A DNA stretch of 64,000 bases from Bacteroidaceae bacterium (GTDB taxonomy: Bacteria > Bacteroidota > Bacteroidia > Bacteroidales > Bacteroidaceae), in NCBI GenBank assembly GCA_017650105.1, contig JAGCFO010000023.1:62001-126000 (forward strand). The letters are read 5' to 3'. The position numbers and the translations under genes are program-made. Position 1 is the first letter of the stretch; every line of letters starts with the position of its first letter. Under the pieces are notes generated by a model that was not told the DNA's origin, searched no databases, and saw only the letters and a program-made list of their open reading frames with translations. Positions 1-9,389 of this stretch are shown here, piece by piece.

Positions 1-1038
1 GTCGTTGAGGTAGATGTCGGGCGAAAGCATGTTGATGTGAGGAGCAGCAGCACGCCAGATGTCATGGTTGTGAGCTTGTGGGCCACCCGATGGGTAGTTG
101 CCAGGACGAATATCTTCAGGTTGCACTATCCAGGCATTAACAAAGATGGGCAAATCATACTCTCTTTTGCCAGCCTCGGCGATGCGGTCGATGTATGTGG
201 CATAATTCCAAGCCATGAAGATTTCTGCGGTTCTGTCATTTGTGCCAAAAAGTTCCTCCCATGAGCCTTCTGTCCTGCAATCGCTTTGTTCCCAGGCTTG
301 CAACGTCTCAGGTAGGAGCATCTCCCTGTGAGATGTAAGCCAGCTGATAAGCTCCCGGGGCACTTGGCCCCGAAAAGCCTCGTTAGCCATGTCGCTGTAG
401 TCACGTGGATAGCCGTGTAGACCGACTTCATTCTCCACCTGAATCATAACTACGGTTTGTTCTATAGCATCAATTTTCTTTAAGTGCTGCATCATGGCAG
501 CGAAGGCTTTCCCATCGGCTGCGCAAGTCTTCTCTCCTAATGTAGAGAGGATGGGCAAAGGTTTTCCATCCAAAGTTTGTGCCAACGGGAAACGTTGGGC
601 GTCTTTTTTCACCCATGTGGGGGTGTAGCTTGTGATGCCGTTTTTCCATGATCCAAACCATAGTAAAACGAGTTTCATGCCATAGTTGCGAGCATTGTCT
701 ATCAAATCATCAACAATGGAAAAATTATAGTGACCTTCCTCTGGTTCTATTTGTTCCCATGATACGGCAGCCAATACCGTATTAACACCGCTATCTTTCA
801 ACTTAGGCCATATATCCTGCATATAATCTCGGCTTGATGACGTAGAATTACCGAGTTCACAACCTAAAATGAGCCATGGCTTATCATTGACAATAAGCTG
901 TGTTACTGTTCCCCGTCTCTCTAAATGAGGACTCTTGACTATTTCGCTCTGCCCTACTCCTATGTTTTCACAACTATTTAGGGAAATAGCAATTAGCAGA
1001 AATATAACGATTGGGTAGTTCAGATTTTTCATATTCAT
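1..1038 (-). CDS. GH35/GH42-like glycoside hydrolase lipoprotein (DUF5597-type), 3' end outside window
   Basis: The frame is open from an ATG at 1038 to the left edge (about 346 residues), so the C-terminus is missing. The N-terminus is a lipoprotein signal (hydrophobic FLLIAISL run, then SC). The remainder reads as a TIM-barrel glycosidase: VNTVLAAVSWEQIEPEEG, KLVLLWFGSWKNG and QVENEVG, the last being the usual acid/base segment of GH35/GH42-type beta-galactosidases and their DUF5597 relatives. The next gene upstream on the same strand is the PL22-like lyase, 25 bp away, so it is probably the third gene of an operon led by GH105. A beta-galactosidase acting on galactan side chains of rhamnogalacturonan is a reasonable guess, but the exact family cannot be fixed from a partial protein. 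A second in-frame ATG lies at 1032. Confidence 0.75.
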   Translation of the reverse strand, partial: MNMKNLNYPIVIFLLIAISLNSCENIGVGQSEIVKSPHLERRGTVTQLIVNDKPWLILGCELGNSTSSSRDYMQDIWPKLKDSGVNTVLAAVSWEQIEPEEGHYNFSIVDDLIDNARNYGMKLVLLWFGSWKNGITSYTPTWVKKDAQRFPLAQTLDGKPLPILSTLGEKTCAADGKAFAAMMQHLKKIDAIEQTVVMIQVENEVGLHGYPRDYSDMANEAFRGQVPRELISWLTSHREMLLPETLQAWEQSDCRTEGSWEELFGTNDRTAEIFMAWNYATYIDRIAEAGKREYDLPIFVNAWIVQPEDIRPGNYPSGGPQAHNHDIWRAAAPHINMLSPDIYLND

Positions 1039-1063
1039 CGTTTGGAGGATTGATGTTTTTTTC

Positions 1064-2392
1064 TTACTTATATCTATCAATAAGGTATTGCGGCAAACGT
1101 ACGATACAAATGTTCATTGAACGTCCGTCTTCTGAGAGCATAGCTGACTGTATCTCTATTTCAGTACCATCGGGTTTAAAGGTGGGGTGGACATGGTCAC
1201 GAGCCGTTGTTTTATGACCAGCTGAAAGTAAGATGCGCTCCCCTGTGTGCCTATCAATAAGCCAAAGTTCTCGAGCAAAATCATCTCCTGCCACCCAATG
1301 ACCATCCTGAGAACCAGCCACATGCCAGAAATTGTCGCTTGGCACCTGACCTTCCAAAGTCAGTTCACGTGTGCGCAAATTAACTACCGCAATACCCGTA
1401 GCATATTCTTTTGTGCCCGAAGGACCCCAGTCATTTGAAAGAGCGAAAGACTCCAATCCATCTATCTGTTTCTTCTCACCATTGTCGATGGGTCTATGAC
1501 CAATAATTGCGATAACGACCTCATCTGCATTGATAACAGCTTCGTGCGTCACCCAATCATGTTCAGTCTCACGATAGATGGGACGAAGACCGCTGCCATC
1601 AGCATTGCACACCCAGGTTCTTTGTGGTGCTTTGCCACCCGTTTCCCAGCAAAAGATAACCTCTCCGGGATGCCAAGGATTACCTTGTATATGACCAACC
1701 TTGAAATGAACAGCCACAACAGGCTCGCTTTTTCCCGTTTTGAGATCCATCTTGCCGATACCTCCAGGTCCAGCTCCCATGTTGCGTGGACCGAAGTTAG
1801 GTGCAATCTGTTCAGCGATCGGATATTTGCGTGCGAACTCCTTATTAAGGCGGAAATAGACGAACTCTTCGCTACCGTCAAGAGCCATGTCACCCTCACT
1901 GCACATCTCAGCGGGGATAATGCCACAAATTCGCTCGTAGGCCTTCTTGCTCTTCAGCTTACCCGCCTCAGAGTCGGCAAAAAGTTTATCCAACTTTATT
2001 TCCACCACTTCCATTCCCAAGCGAGAACCATCAGTGTCTTTTGCCACTCTCATAATGTAAAGATTCATGGATTTACGGGCAACGCAAAGCATGTCTGTGT
2101 ACCCCCCTTCGGTCACTTGCACTATGTCGCCCGTTTCCTCGTTCACTGCCATTGCCTCGCCACGGACTCTGTCGCTACGGAAGACGACCCATTTCCCGTC
2201 AGCAGTCCATTGATTATGAGTTTGATATATTTTCGAGTCTCCTGTTCCGCTTTTAGAAGTAAGGAAAACAAGTTCCACTCCAGTCTTGGGGTCATTGACG
2301 ACTTTCCGTTCCGTAGGAAAACGCCTGCCTATCTGAGCTGACAGAGGCATGACAGACAGCAATAAAAAGATGATAATGATGCTTTTTTTCAT
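1064..2392 (-). CDS. oligogalacturonate lyase-like protein (PL22-type beta-propeller)
   Basis: 442 residues with a signal peptide ending near LSAQ. The protein resembles the TolB-like beta-propeller of PL22 oligogalacturonate lyases, which cleave short oligogalacturonides by beta-elimination into unsaturated monomers. Visible family hallmarks are GHIQGNPWHPGEVIFCWETG, a following RTWVCNADGSGLRP blade, a THEA segment and RDHVHPTFKPDG near the C-terminus, which matches the metal-binding HxHPxF region. The ATG lies 14 bp after the GH105 gene and 25 bp before the GH35/42-like gene. The three probably form one operon degrading pectic oligomers. The signal peptide places it in the periplasm or on the surface, whereas the classical enterobacterial Ogl is cytoplasmic. 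Family assignment is from remembered motifs. Confidence 0.78.
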   Translation of the reverse strand: MKKSIIIIFLLLSVMPLSAQIGRRFPTERKVVNDPKTGVELVFLTSKSGTGDSKIYQTHNQWTADGKWVVFRSDRVRGEAMAVNEETGDIVQVTEGGYTDMLCVARKSMNLYIMRVAKDTDGSRLGMEVVEIKLDKLFADSEAGKLKSKKAYERICGIIPAEMCSEGDMALDGSEEFVYFRLNKEFARKYPIAEQIAPNFGPRNMGAGPGGIGKMDLKTGKSEPVVAVHFKVGHIQGNPWHPGEVIFCWETGGKAPQRTWVCNADGSGLRPIYRETEHDWVTHEAVINADEVVIAIIGHRPIDNGEKKQIDGLESFALSNDWGPSGTKEYATGIAVVNLRTRELTLEGQVPSDNFWHVAGSQDGHWVAGDDFARELWLIDRHTGERILLSAGHKTTARDHVHPTFKPDGTEIEIQSAMLSEDGRSMNICIVRLPQYLIDRYK

Positions 2393-2406
2393 AGTGTATC
2401 AGGGGA

Positions 2407-3804
2407 TTAAAATCTAACTTTACCATCGTAGTTGAAGATGGGTTGGTCAGTGGGTACCTCGTCGTCATAAAACTGGACGGCCGAGTCATTCAGCTTAGGA
2501 TGTTGCAGCTGAAGCAGACGTATTATTTCCGCTCCCGCCCAGATGGCGGGGCCATATCCATGTGCAGCCATCACGTTGACGGGACGATAGGCATAGAAGG
2601 CGGCATCAAACCCCATGCCCGTACCTACACACACATTCTCCACTTGCCCCTCGTCGTTCACCGCCGACTGCACGGCGTGCCAGCCCAGCAAAGCAACGGG
2701 CCCATAAACTTTAGCGTCCAGCCAACCCTCGTCGACGCCGTGTGCCAGACAGTAGGTGAATATAGCCGTGCTGGACGTCTCTAAGTAAGTGTCGTTGCGA
2801 TCGAGCAGCTGATGCCAAAAGCCCGTATGATGCTGTAGACAGGCTAATCCCGAAGCATGTGCCTTGAAAAGAGCCATAATTTCGTCACGTCGTGGATGGT
2901 CAGGGGGTAAAACATCGAGCACCTCGCACAGCGTCAGGATAGCCCAGCCGTTTGCCCTCCCCCAGTAGAATGCTGGATGGGACTCCATCTCCTCAACCCA
3001 CCCGTGTCGAAACAGGTTATCGTCCGTCACGAACATGCGTCCTGCAAATAGTATCACCTGACGCGCCGCCTCGTCAAAGTATATCCAGTCGCCCGTTAAC
3101 TTACCCATATAGGCAATGGGAGGGATGCCCATAAACATATCGTCGAGCCAAACGGAATTTTTCTGCGGTCGCAGCCGGGCGAAGATGCCGTCGCTCAGCC
3201 GATACTCCTTATTTATAATATAATTTATATAATTATCCACGAGACCTCTCAGTGGCAACTGGGGGGCGGCAATCAGGCTCTTTATCATCGAGCAGCACAC
3301 CGAGCCTGCATCGTCCAGCGAGTGAGGGTCTATCACGGGCCTCACCAAGGGGTCGATTTTTCCTGTCGTGCTGTATATATGACTGAAGGCAGACGCTGCC
3401 TCAGCTATAAGCGCGTGGCGTTTCACAACATACTCTCTGTATCTCTCATCGCTGGTGGCTGTATGGGCTGCCAGCATAGCGGAGTATGTCACTCCCCATT
3501 CGTAGCTCGTCAGCCTGAAAGCTCCTCTCTTGAGCTGTACACCAGTGTGAGAAGCGTCGACAGTAGTCAACTCACGCCCTGAGTGAGCATCGACGAAGGC
3601 AGCGGGCGTTACACTATTTAGGTAGCGAAGAATGCGGTCAGTGGTCGCCTTCACTTCGTCAACGGAAGGGATTCCATATCCATGTTCGTAGTTTGGTTTT
3701 GTCAGGTGGAGAGGTGTGTTGGTGTCGTTCGTTTGTTGTGCGCACAAGGTGCTATAGAACGACAGCCAGACAACCAATAGTGATGTACGTAGTAAAGGCT
3801 TCAT
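2407..3804 (-). CDS. unsaturated rhamnogalacturonyl/galacturonyl hydrolase, GH105
   Basis: 465 residues with signal peptide (cleavage near LCAQ). GH105 enzymes have an (alpha/alpha)6 barrel and hydrate the unsaturated uronic acid left by pectate or rhamnogalacturonan lyases. Seen here are DPHSLDDAGS (about residue 160), the catalytic-type VWLDDMFMGIP segment (Asp221/222) and AFYWGRANGW (about 279-287), all typical of YteR-like proteins. It is the first gene of the minus-strand operon with the PL22-like and GH35/42-like genes. The upstream divergent gene encodes the PL11 lyase that would generate its substrate. On the minus strand a -7-like TATTTTTG (3891-3898) lies in the 279-bp divergent region, without a good -33. 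Confidence 0.88.
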   Translation of the reverse strand: MKPLLRTSLLVVWLSFYSTLCAQQTNDTNTPLHLTKPNYEHGYGIPSVDEVKATTDRILRYLNSVTPAAFVDAHSGRELTTVDASHTGVQLKRGAFRLTSYEWGVTYSAMLAAHTATSDERYREYVVKRHALIAEAASAFSHIYSTTGKIDPLVRPVIDPHSLDDAGSVCCSMIKSLIAAPQLPLRGLVDNYINYIINKEYRLSDGIFARLRPQKNSVWLDDMFMGIPPIAYMGKLTGDWIYFDEAARQVILFAGRMFVTDDNLFRHGWVEEMESHPAFYWGRANGWAILTLCEVLDVLPPDHPRRDEIMALFKAHASGLACLQHHTGFWHQLLDRNDTYLETSSTAIFTYCLAHGVDEGWLDAKVYGPVALLGWHAVQSAVNDEGQVENVCVGTGMGFDAAFYAYRPVNVMAAHGYGPAIWAGAEIIRLLQLQHPKLNDSAVQFYDDEVPTDQPIFNYDGKVRF

Positions 3805-4083
3805 TATTATTTGGTGAAAAGATTTCGGTAAAAGACTGTTTAAAATAATGTCAGATAAACCACTTCTTGTTTGAATCTGTTTTATAGCTGCAAAAATAAA
3901 TAAAATCAGTTTACTGCATCAGTCAATTTGGCTTTTTTTGGCCATTGACGAAAAAATGTATGCAATCTGACGAATTACCAAACCATCAACTAAGATTGTT
4001 ATCGCTTACTTTGCAAAAAAAGAAATAAGTTTGTTCTGCATATCATAATTCATTCCCTACTTTATAGCAAATTTTAAACACCA
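3805..4083. promoter_or_regulatory. divergent control region between GH105 operon and PL11 operon
   Basis: This 279-bp A+T-rich gap separates two divergent pectin operons and must hold both promoters. The minus strand has a TAnnTTTG-type box (TATTTTTG, 3891-3898), but no TTTG at the expected N19-21 distance. On the plus strand only an imperfect TACTTTG near 4010 was seen. No operator palindrome or riboswitch was recognised. Shared regulation by a hybrid two-component or AraC-type sensor is plausible for such clusters, but none is encoded in the window. Confidence 0.4.
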
Positions 4084-7000
4084 ATGAAACAAAACAACAA
4101 ACAGAAGTCTTCCCTTCATGAGAACAGAAACAGGCATTGTCTGAGATTTCTTTACATTATCTATATATGTTTCATGTCTTTAGCAACTATAGGGTTACCC
4201 TTACGAGCTCAGAACACGCCTATTTCACAAATGGAGAAGTTAGATCGCGGGCTTATTGCCATGCCTTCTCGTACCGGATCGGGCATCTTTGTCAGCTGGA
4301 GACTCCTGGGCACTGATGACTCTAACACCACATTTACCGTGTTACGAAACGGTCAAGTTATTTCTAAGGAGCAGTATATAACTAACTTCACTGATGTCGG
4401 TGGAAGAACAAATGACAAATATCAGATAATAACATATGCCAACGAGATAGCGACCGATACTACAACAACTACAAAACCATGGAACGTTCAGTACCTGAAA
4501 ATTGTTCTTAACCGTCCTTCTAAAGGAATTAATGGTGGCACATATGACCCCAACGACTGCTCGGTAGGTGATGTTGATGGAGACGGAGAATATGAAATCT
4601 TTGTGAAATGGAATCCATCCAATGCAAAAGACAACTCGCAAAGTGGCATAACAGACAACGTCTACATTGACTGCTATAAACTCAATGGCACACATCTGTG
4701 GCGCATAGACTTAGGACCAAACATTCGTGCTGGAGCACATTACACCCAGTACATGGTTTATGATTTTGACTGCGATGGACGAGCTGAGATGATGCTAAAG
4801 ACAGCACCTGGCTCAAAGGATGGCTTGGGGAATTTCGTCAATGAGGTTGCAACTGAAACTACCATCAAAGCTGCCGACAACAGCATCATTTATCGCAACA
4901 ATGACGGGAAAATTATTGGCGGACAAGAATGGCTTACTGTGTTTGATGGACTCTCTGGCAAAGCAATTCACACCATTTTCTATAATCCTAATCGCGATAC
5001 CAGCTACGGAGGAGCCGCTACGGGAACATTCAACTGGGATGATAGAAGTGGGCACAAAGACTATGCCAGCTACGGAAACCGTGGTGAACGCTATCTGGCT
5101 GCCGTGGCTTGTCTCGATGGCCCCGACAAACCGGCAAGTGGTATTTTCTCTCGAGGTTATTACACATTCGCTTACATTTGGGCGGTAGACTTTGACGGAC
5201 AACACCTCAAACAAAGGTGGCTCAGTTCACATACCTCTAGAAATAGCTATAGACTGACCACTTACAATGCGGAAGGAAAGGTAAATAGCAAATCATATAA
5301 TGGAAAGTCGCCCTCAAGTGGTGGTGGCAGTGGTACCATGTATGGCAACGGCAACCACAACCTCTCTATTGCTGATGTCGATGGTGATGGATGCGATGAG
5401 ATCATATGGGGCTCGGCAGGGCTCGACAACGACGGCACCCTTCTTTATGCCACAGGATTCGGTCACGGAGATGCAATTCATCTAGCCGACCACGACCCCA
5501 CTCGTCACGGTCTGGAGCTGTTTCAGATTCATGAGGAGAAAGGTACCTACGCTTGGGATTTGCACGATGCCGCTACCGGGGAAATTCTATTAAAAGGCGG
5601 TCCAGCCGGCATTGACAACGGTCGTGGCATAGCGGGACAATTCGGGAAGGATGTTGCCGGGTCACTTTTCTGGAGCAGTGATAAGGTGGCACGAAGTGCC
5701 ATTACAGGCGAGGCGGTATCAGATAAGATAGGTTCGAGCAATTTCCGCATCTATTGGGACGATGACCTGCAGGAAGAGTTGCTCGACGGAAATAAAATTG
5801 ACAAATGGAACAACAACGGCACATCGCGACTTATCACTTTCGGCAATCTTGGCCCTAGCAGTACCTGCAACGGTTCAAAAAACACGCCCAACCTCTGCGC
5901 CGACATTTTTGGCGATTGGCGCGAGGAAGTGGTCCTCTACCGAGCTTCTGATGCAGAGACATGTCTCGCCGTTTACTCCACCAATACCCCGAGCACTCAT
6001 CGCGTTCCCACACTTATGCACGACCACACCTACCGTATGGGCATCTGCTGGCAAAACACCGCCTACAACCAGCCGCCCCATCTGGGTTACTATTTAGCCG
6101 ATCTCAATACTCCCTCAATGGCCGACATCGGCAAACGTTTCATGGTGGAGATGAATGAATCTGTAGATTGGACATTCACCACGTCCAACACTTCCACTAT
6201 CGAGTATAGTCACTTCACTTTCAACGGGACACGACAAGCAGGCATGCCATCTGGCATCAGCCTCACTGTTGCTGGAGAAGAGAATCCCTCGCTGAAGATA
6301 GAAGGTGCCTTTAAGCATTCAGGCAACTATGGTTTAACCTTCATCCTGACAGGTAACAGAGGCGAAAAAGCGACTGCAGTCATCAATGTTACTTGCCGAA
6401 GCCATGAGACGGTCGAGGGCATCCACCGCAGATGGGATTTCACACAGTGGAGCCGTCAGACCGTAAACAATCTCACTCTTGATGCCGAGCAGGGTGACGA
6501 CAGCGGATGGAGTGACCAGGAGTATCTGGGCACCTCCACCCCAGTAGGCAACCGTTGCTTCTGGTACCACTCCGATAGCCTTGCCGGCACGATGAAAGCC
6601 TACGGACATGTCATCACCGAGCTCGACGGTCTTGTCTTCGGCGGTGCCTACTGTGCGGGACGTTCGTTGGCTATAGCCGTCGATTATCCCTCCACCGACA
6701 TCGGCCATTATGCTGGACCCCAATACCTTTGGTTGGGCATCAACGATGCGCCCTACTGTTTTTACATCCCCGATGTCATGGTGGGACAACCTATCACCAT
6801 GAGTGTTGAGTCGCACCGCAGCGGACAAGGACGTGGTGTTGGCATCTTTGCCATGGACGACAATAGCAATCTCCGTCAGATAGGCAACCACTTTACCCCC
6901 GATGCCAAAGGGGAGTACACGTGGGAAGAATGGATACTGCCCGACGAGGTGACCGACATGGGCGGTACGGTAGATATCTACATAAAAAACACCAGCGGCT

Positions 7001-7212
7001 GCCACCTCTACTTCATCGATGCCGTCGTTGCTGATCGAGACGGGCAGTCGTCGGTCGACCGTGTGGCAACTGTTCAACATCACCATACAGTTTATAACCT
7101 CAGCGGACAGCGAGTGCGACTGCCGCAGCAGGGCATCTACATCGTCGGCGGAAAAAAGTACGTCAACAACCTTCAAAACCCATACATTGTCAACCTGAAT
7201 GAACCAAGATAA
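4084..7212 (+). CDS. rhamnogalacturonan lyase, PL11, with C-terminal accessory domain and sorting-like tail
   Basis: 1042 residues, longer than a single PL11 domain (about 600). After a signal region ending near LRAQN, residues about 45-690 form the PL11 eight-bladed propeller, beginning MEKLDRGLIAMP and SGIFVSWRLLGTD. Repeated calcium-binding DVDGDGEYEI, DFDCDGRAEM and DVDGDGCDEI loops follow, as expected for YesW/YesX-type endolyases that cut rhamnogalacturonan-I backbones. Residues about 690-990 look like Ig-like and beta-sandwich modules of unknown ligand. The last 40 residues (VYNLSGQRV...GIYIVGGKK) match a C-terminal tail common in Prevotella secreted proteins, similar to T9SS sorting domains. 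It leads an operon with the DUF362 fusion (20 bp) and GH2 (27 bp). Confidence 0.88.
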   Translation: MKQNNKQKSSLHENRNRHCLRFLYIIYICFMSLATIGLPLRAQNTPISQMEKLDRGLIAMPSRTGSGIFVSWRLLGTDDSNTTFTVLRNGQVISKEQYITNFTDVGGRTNDKYQIITYANEIATDTTTTTKPWNVQYLKIVLNRPSKGINGGTYDPNDCSVGDVDGDGEYEIFVKWNPSNAKDNSQSGITDNVYIDCYKLNGTHLWRIDLGPNIRAGAHYTQYMVYDFDCDGRAEMMLKTAPGSKDGLGNFVNEVATETTIKAADNSIIYRNNDGKIIGGQEWLTVFDGLSGKAIHTIFYNPNRDTSYGGAATGTFNWDDRSGHKDYASYGNRGERYLAAVACLDGPDKPASGIFSRGYYTFAYIWAVDFDGQHLKQRWLSSHTSRNSYRLTTYNAEGKVNSKSYNGKSPSSGGGSGTMYGNGNHNLSIADVDGDGCDEIIWGSAGLDNDGTLLYATGFGHGDAIHLADHDPTRHGLELFQIHEEKGTYAWDLHDAATGEILLKGGPAGIDNGRGIAGQFGKDVAGSLFWSSDKVARSAITGEAVSDKIGSSNFRIYWDDDLQEELLDGNKIDKWNNNGTSRLITFGNLGPSSTCNGSKNTPNLCADIFGDWREEVVLYRASDAETCLAVYSTNTPSTHRVPTLMHDHTYRMGICWQNTAYNQPPHLGYYLADLNTPSMADIGKRFMVEMNESVDWTFTTSNTSTIEYSHFTFNGTRQAGMPSGISLTVAGEENPSLKIEGAFKHSGNYGLTFILTGNRGEKATAVINVTCRSHETVEGIHRRWDFTQWSRQTVNNLTLDAEQGDDSGWSDQEYLGTSTPVGNRCFWYHSDSLAGTMKAYGHVITELDGLVFGGAYCAGRSLAIAVDYPSTDIGHYAGPQYLWLGINDAPYCFYIPDVMVGQPITMSVESHRSGQGRGVGIFAMDDNSNLRQIGNHFTPDAKGEYTWEEWILPDEVTDMGGTVDIYIKNTSGCHLYFIDAVVADRDGQSSVDRVATVQHHHTVYNLSGQRVRLPQQGIYIVGGKKYVNNLQNPYIVNLNEPR

Positions 7213-7232
7213 ACAACAGAAAAAAAAGCCAT

Positions 7233-9362
7233 ATGAAAACACACATCGCCATCCTTTTCCTGCTGCTTCCGCTCACCACTATTTGGGCTCAAGACACTGA
7301 CCTCTCTCGCCACAACTTCTTCTATGCCGGCCAAAGCAAACAAAGGCGTATGTTTGTTGTGAAAGACGGACAGATAACCTGGAGTTACCGTGATCAGTTG
7401 AAAAAAGGTGAAATAAGCGATGCCGTCTTGATGACCGACGGACATATACTTGTAGCCCATCAGTATGGCGTGGCTGAGATAGACAGCGAGGGGCAGACCG
7501 TCTGGCACTATTCCGCACCGGAAGGGACAGAAATCCATACGGCACAGCCCATCGGGAACACCCACGTAGTGTTTGTACAAAACGGGAGACCAGCTAAGGC
7601 AGTGGTTATGGAAATCCCTTCAATGATCATTGTACGAGAGTTCACGCTCCCCACCGATGAGAGAAGCTCCGTGCACGGTCAGTTTCGCAATGCGAGGCTG
7701 ACAAGCAGGGGCACCTATCTGGTTGCCAACATGTCGATGGGGTGTATTCACGAGTTTACCTCTGACGGCAGCGAGGTGGACCGCTGGGAGGGATTTCAGC
7801 CGTGGTCGGTGGAGGAGCTGCCGAAGACAGGGAATCTTCTCATCACGGGACGTAAGGGGCTGGTGCAGGAAATCAATCGCCAGGGACACATACTGTGGCA
7901 GATGAACACTACCGACTACGGGGTGACGCAGCCGCAGAAAACCGTTCGTCTGAAAAACGGCAACCATCTGGTGAACAACTGGTACAACGAGTGGAATAAG
8001 GAACCCATGGATACTGCCAACGCACCCGTTCAGGCCATCGAAGTGGATGTCGACGGCCACGTGGTGTGGCAACTGCAAGCATGGAAAGACCCCGACCTTG
8101 GCCCCTCGACCACCATTCAGCTGCTCGACGATGCAGTCAACCGCCAGCGGCTCTTCTTCGGTGAATACAATCCGCAGAAGCCCAAGCTCCACGTCGGTCC
8201 TAACCAACCTATAGGCGTCGGCAGAGGAATCCATCCAGGAAGAGTGGTGTGGATACACTCTCCCGGTGTGGCTCGGTGGGACGGCAAGACAGGCTTGTGG
8301 GTTGAGGACCGATGGAACAATCAGGCTAAGGCTAACAGGATGATAAAGGAATCGCTCGTGCAACTGACGGGTGCTACCGATGCCAGAGAAGCATGGAAGG
8401 CAATATTCAAGAGTTTCAACACCACCCACCGACGAGGCAGAAGAGGATACCAACGAGGAGAGACGATAGCCATAAAGCTGAATATGAACAATGCCATCAC
8501 TCACCACGACACCATCGAGCTCAACTCCTCCCCCTTCGTCACTCTCTCGCTGGTTCGCTCGCTGGTGAGAGACGGCGGTGTGCGGCAGCAAGACATTATA
8601 CTCTGCGACCCCAGCCGTGCCATCACCGACTCTATTTATGACAAGGTGCACCGAGAGTTCACGCGAGTCCGCTTCGTCGACAATATCGGTGGCGACGGAC
8701 GTGAGCGATGTCAATACTATCCCGAGCAGATTACCTATAGCACCCCTAACGGCACCATGGCGCGAGGGCTGGCGCAGTGCATCGTGGATGCCGACTACCT
8801 AATCAACTCTGCCCTGCTGAAGACCCACTCTGGGCCCGGTGTGACGCTGACTGCAAAAAACTGGTACGGGGCGACAGATATCAACCTGATGTGGCGACAG
8901 AATGCCCACAACCATGTCAGTCAGGACAAGCGCCACGGCACACCACAATATAAGACCTTTGTGGACTGGATAGCTCACCCAGACATGGGGCAAAAAGCGC
9001 TTCTCTGTTTGATTGACGGCACATACGGCTCACGTGACGTGAACGGTGCGCCCAACCCAAGGTGGATGAAGACACCCTTCAACGGCGACTGGGCATGCTC
9101 GCTCATCGTCTCGCAGGACGAGCTGGCATGTGACGCTGTGGGCATGGACATTATCATAGGCGAGTGGCCCGAATTCGGCAGCTTGAACTACTGCGACGAG
9201 TATCTGCTGGAGGCTGCCAGCATCCCTAACACCCCCAGTGGCACCGTCTATCGTCAAGGCGGACGTCCCCTCACAACCCCACTCGGCCTCTTTGAGCACT
9301 GCAACAATCCCGATGAGCGCAAGTATGAGAAGATTGATTTGATTTATAAGAAGATAGACTAA
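7233..9362 (+). CDS. secreted fusion: PQQ-like beta-propeller + DUF362 domain, function unknown
   Basis: 709 residues with signal peptide (TTIWAQ). Residues about 25-290 consist of repeats such as GQITWSYRDQ, VLMTDGHILVAHQYGVAEID, GQTVWHY, LPKTGNLLITG and GHILWQMN, which form a PQQ-like or arylsulfotransferase-like propeller. Residues about 320-690 resemble DUF362: ETIAIKLNMN, a ...LVRSLVRDGGV segment, DADYLINSALLKTH and GVTLTAKNWYG. No CxxCxxC ferredoxin cluster, found in many DUF362 proteins, is visible. The reaction is unknown. Its place between a rhamnogalacturonan lyase and a GH2 in a tight operon suggests a role in sensing, binding or modifying pectic products. Both domain calls are from motif memory, and the fusion is directly visible as one uninterrupted frame. 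Confidence 0.7.
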   Translation: MKTHIAILFLLLPLTTIWAQDTDLSRHNFFYAGQSKQRRMFVVKDGQITWSYRDQLKKGEISDAVLMTDGHILVAHQYGVAEIDSEGQTVWHYSAPEGTEIHTAQPIGNTHVVFVQNGRPAKAVVMEIPSMIIVREFTLPTDERSSVHGQFRNARLTSRGTYLVANMSMGCIHEFTSDGSEVDRWEGFQPWSVEELPKTGNLLITGRKGLVQEINRQGHILWQMNTTDYGVTQPQKTVRLKNGNHLVNNWYNEWNKEPMDTANAPVQAIEVDVDGHVVWQLQAWKDPDLGPSTTIQLLDDAVNRQRLFFGEYNPQKPKLHVGPNQPIGVGRGIHPGRVVWIHSPGVARWDGKTGLWVEDRWNNQAKANRMIKESLVQLTGATDAREAWKAIFKSFNTTHRRGRRGYQRGETIAIKLNMNNAITHHDTIELNSSPFVTLSLVRSLVRDGGVRQQDIILCDPSRAITDSIYDKVHREFTRVRFVDNIGGDGRERCQYYPEQITYSTPNGTMARGLAQCIVDADYLINSALLKTHSGPGVTLTAKNWYGATDINLMWRQNAHNHVSQDKRHGTPQYKTFVDWIAHPDMGQKALLCLIDGTYGSRDVNGAPNPRWMKTPFNGDWACSLIVSQDELACDAVGMDIIIGEWPEFGSLNYCDEYLLEAASIPNTPSGTVYRQGGRPLTTPLGLFEHCNNPDERKYEKIDLIYKKID

Positions 9363-9389
9363 CTGAAAACATTCGTGGAGGATAATGGT

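Noticed and set aside
7620..8714. 364-codon minus-strand frame inside the DUF362 fusion gene
   Set aside because: It is antisense to a well-supported protein and arises from codon bias. Similar antisense frames occur under PL11 (6334-7242), PL22 (1496-2341) and obg (41952-42920).
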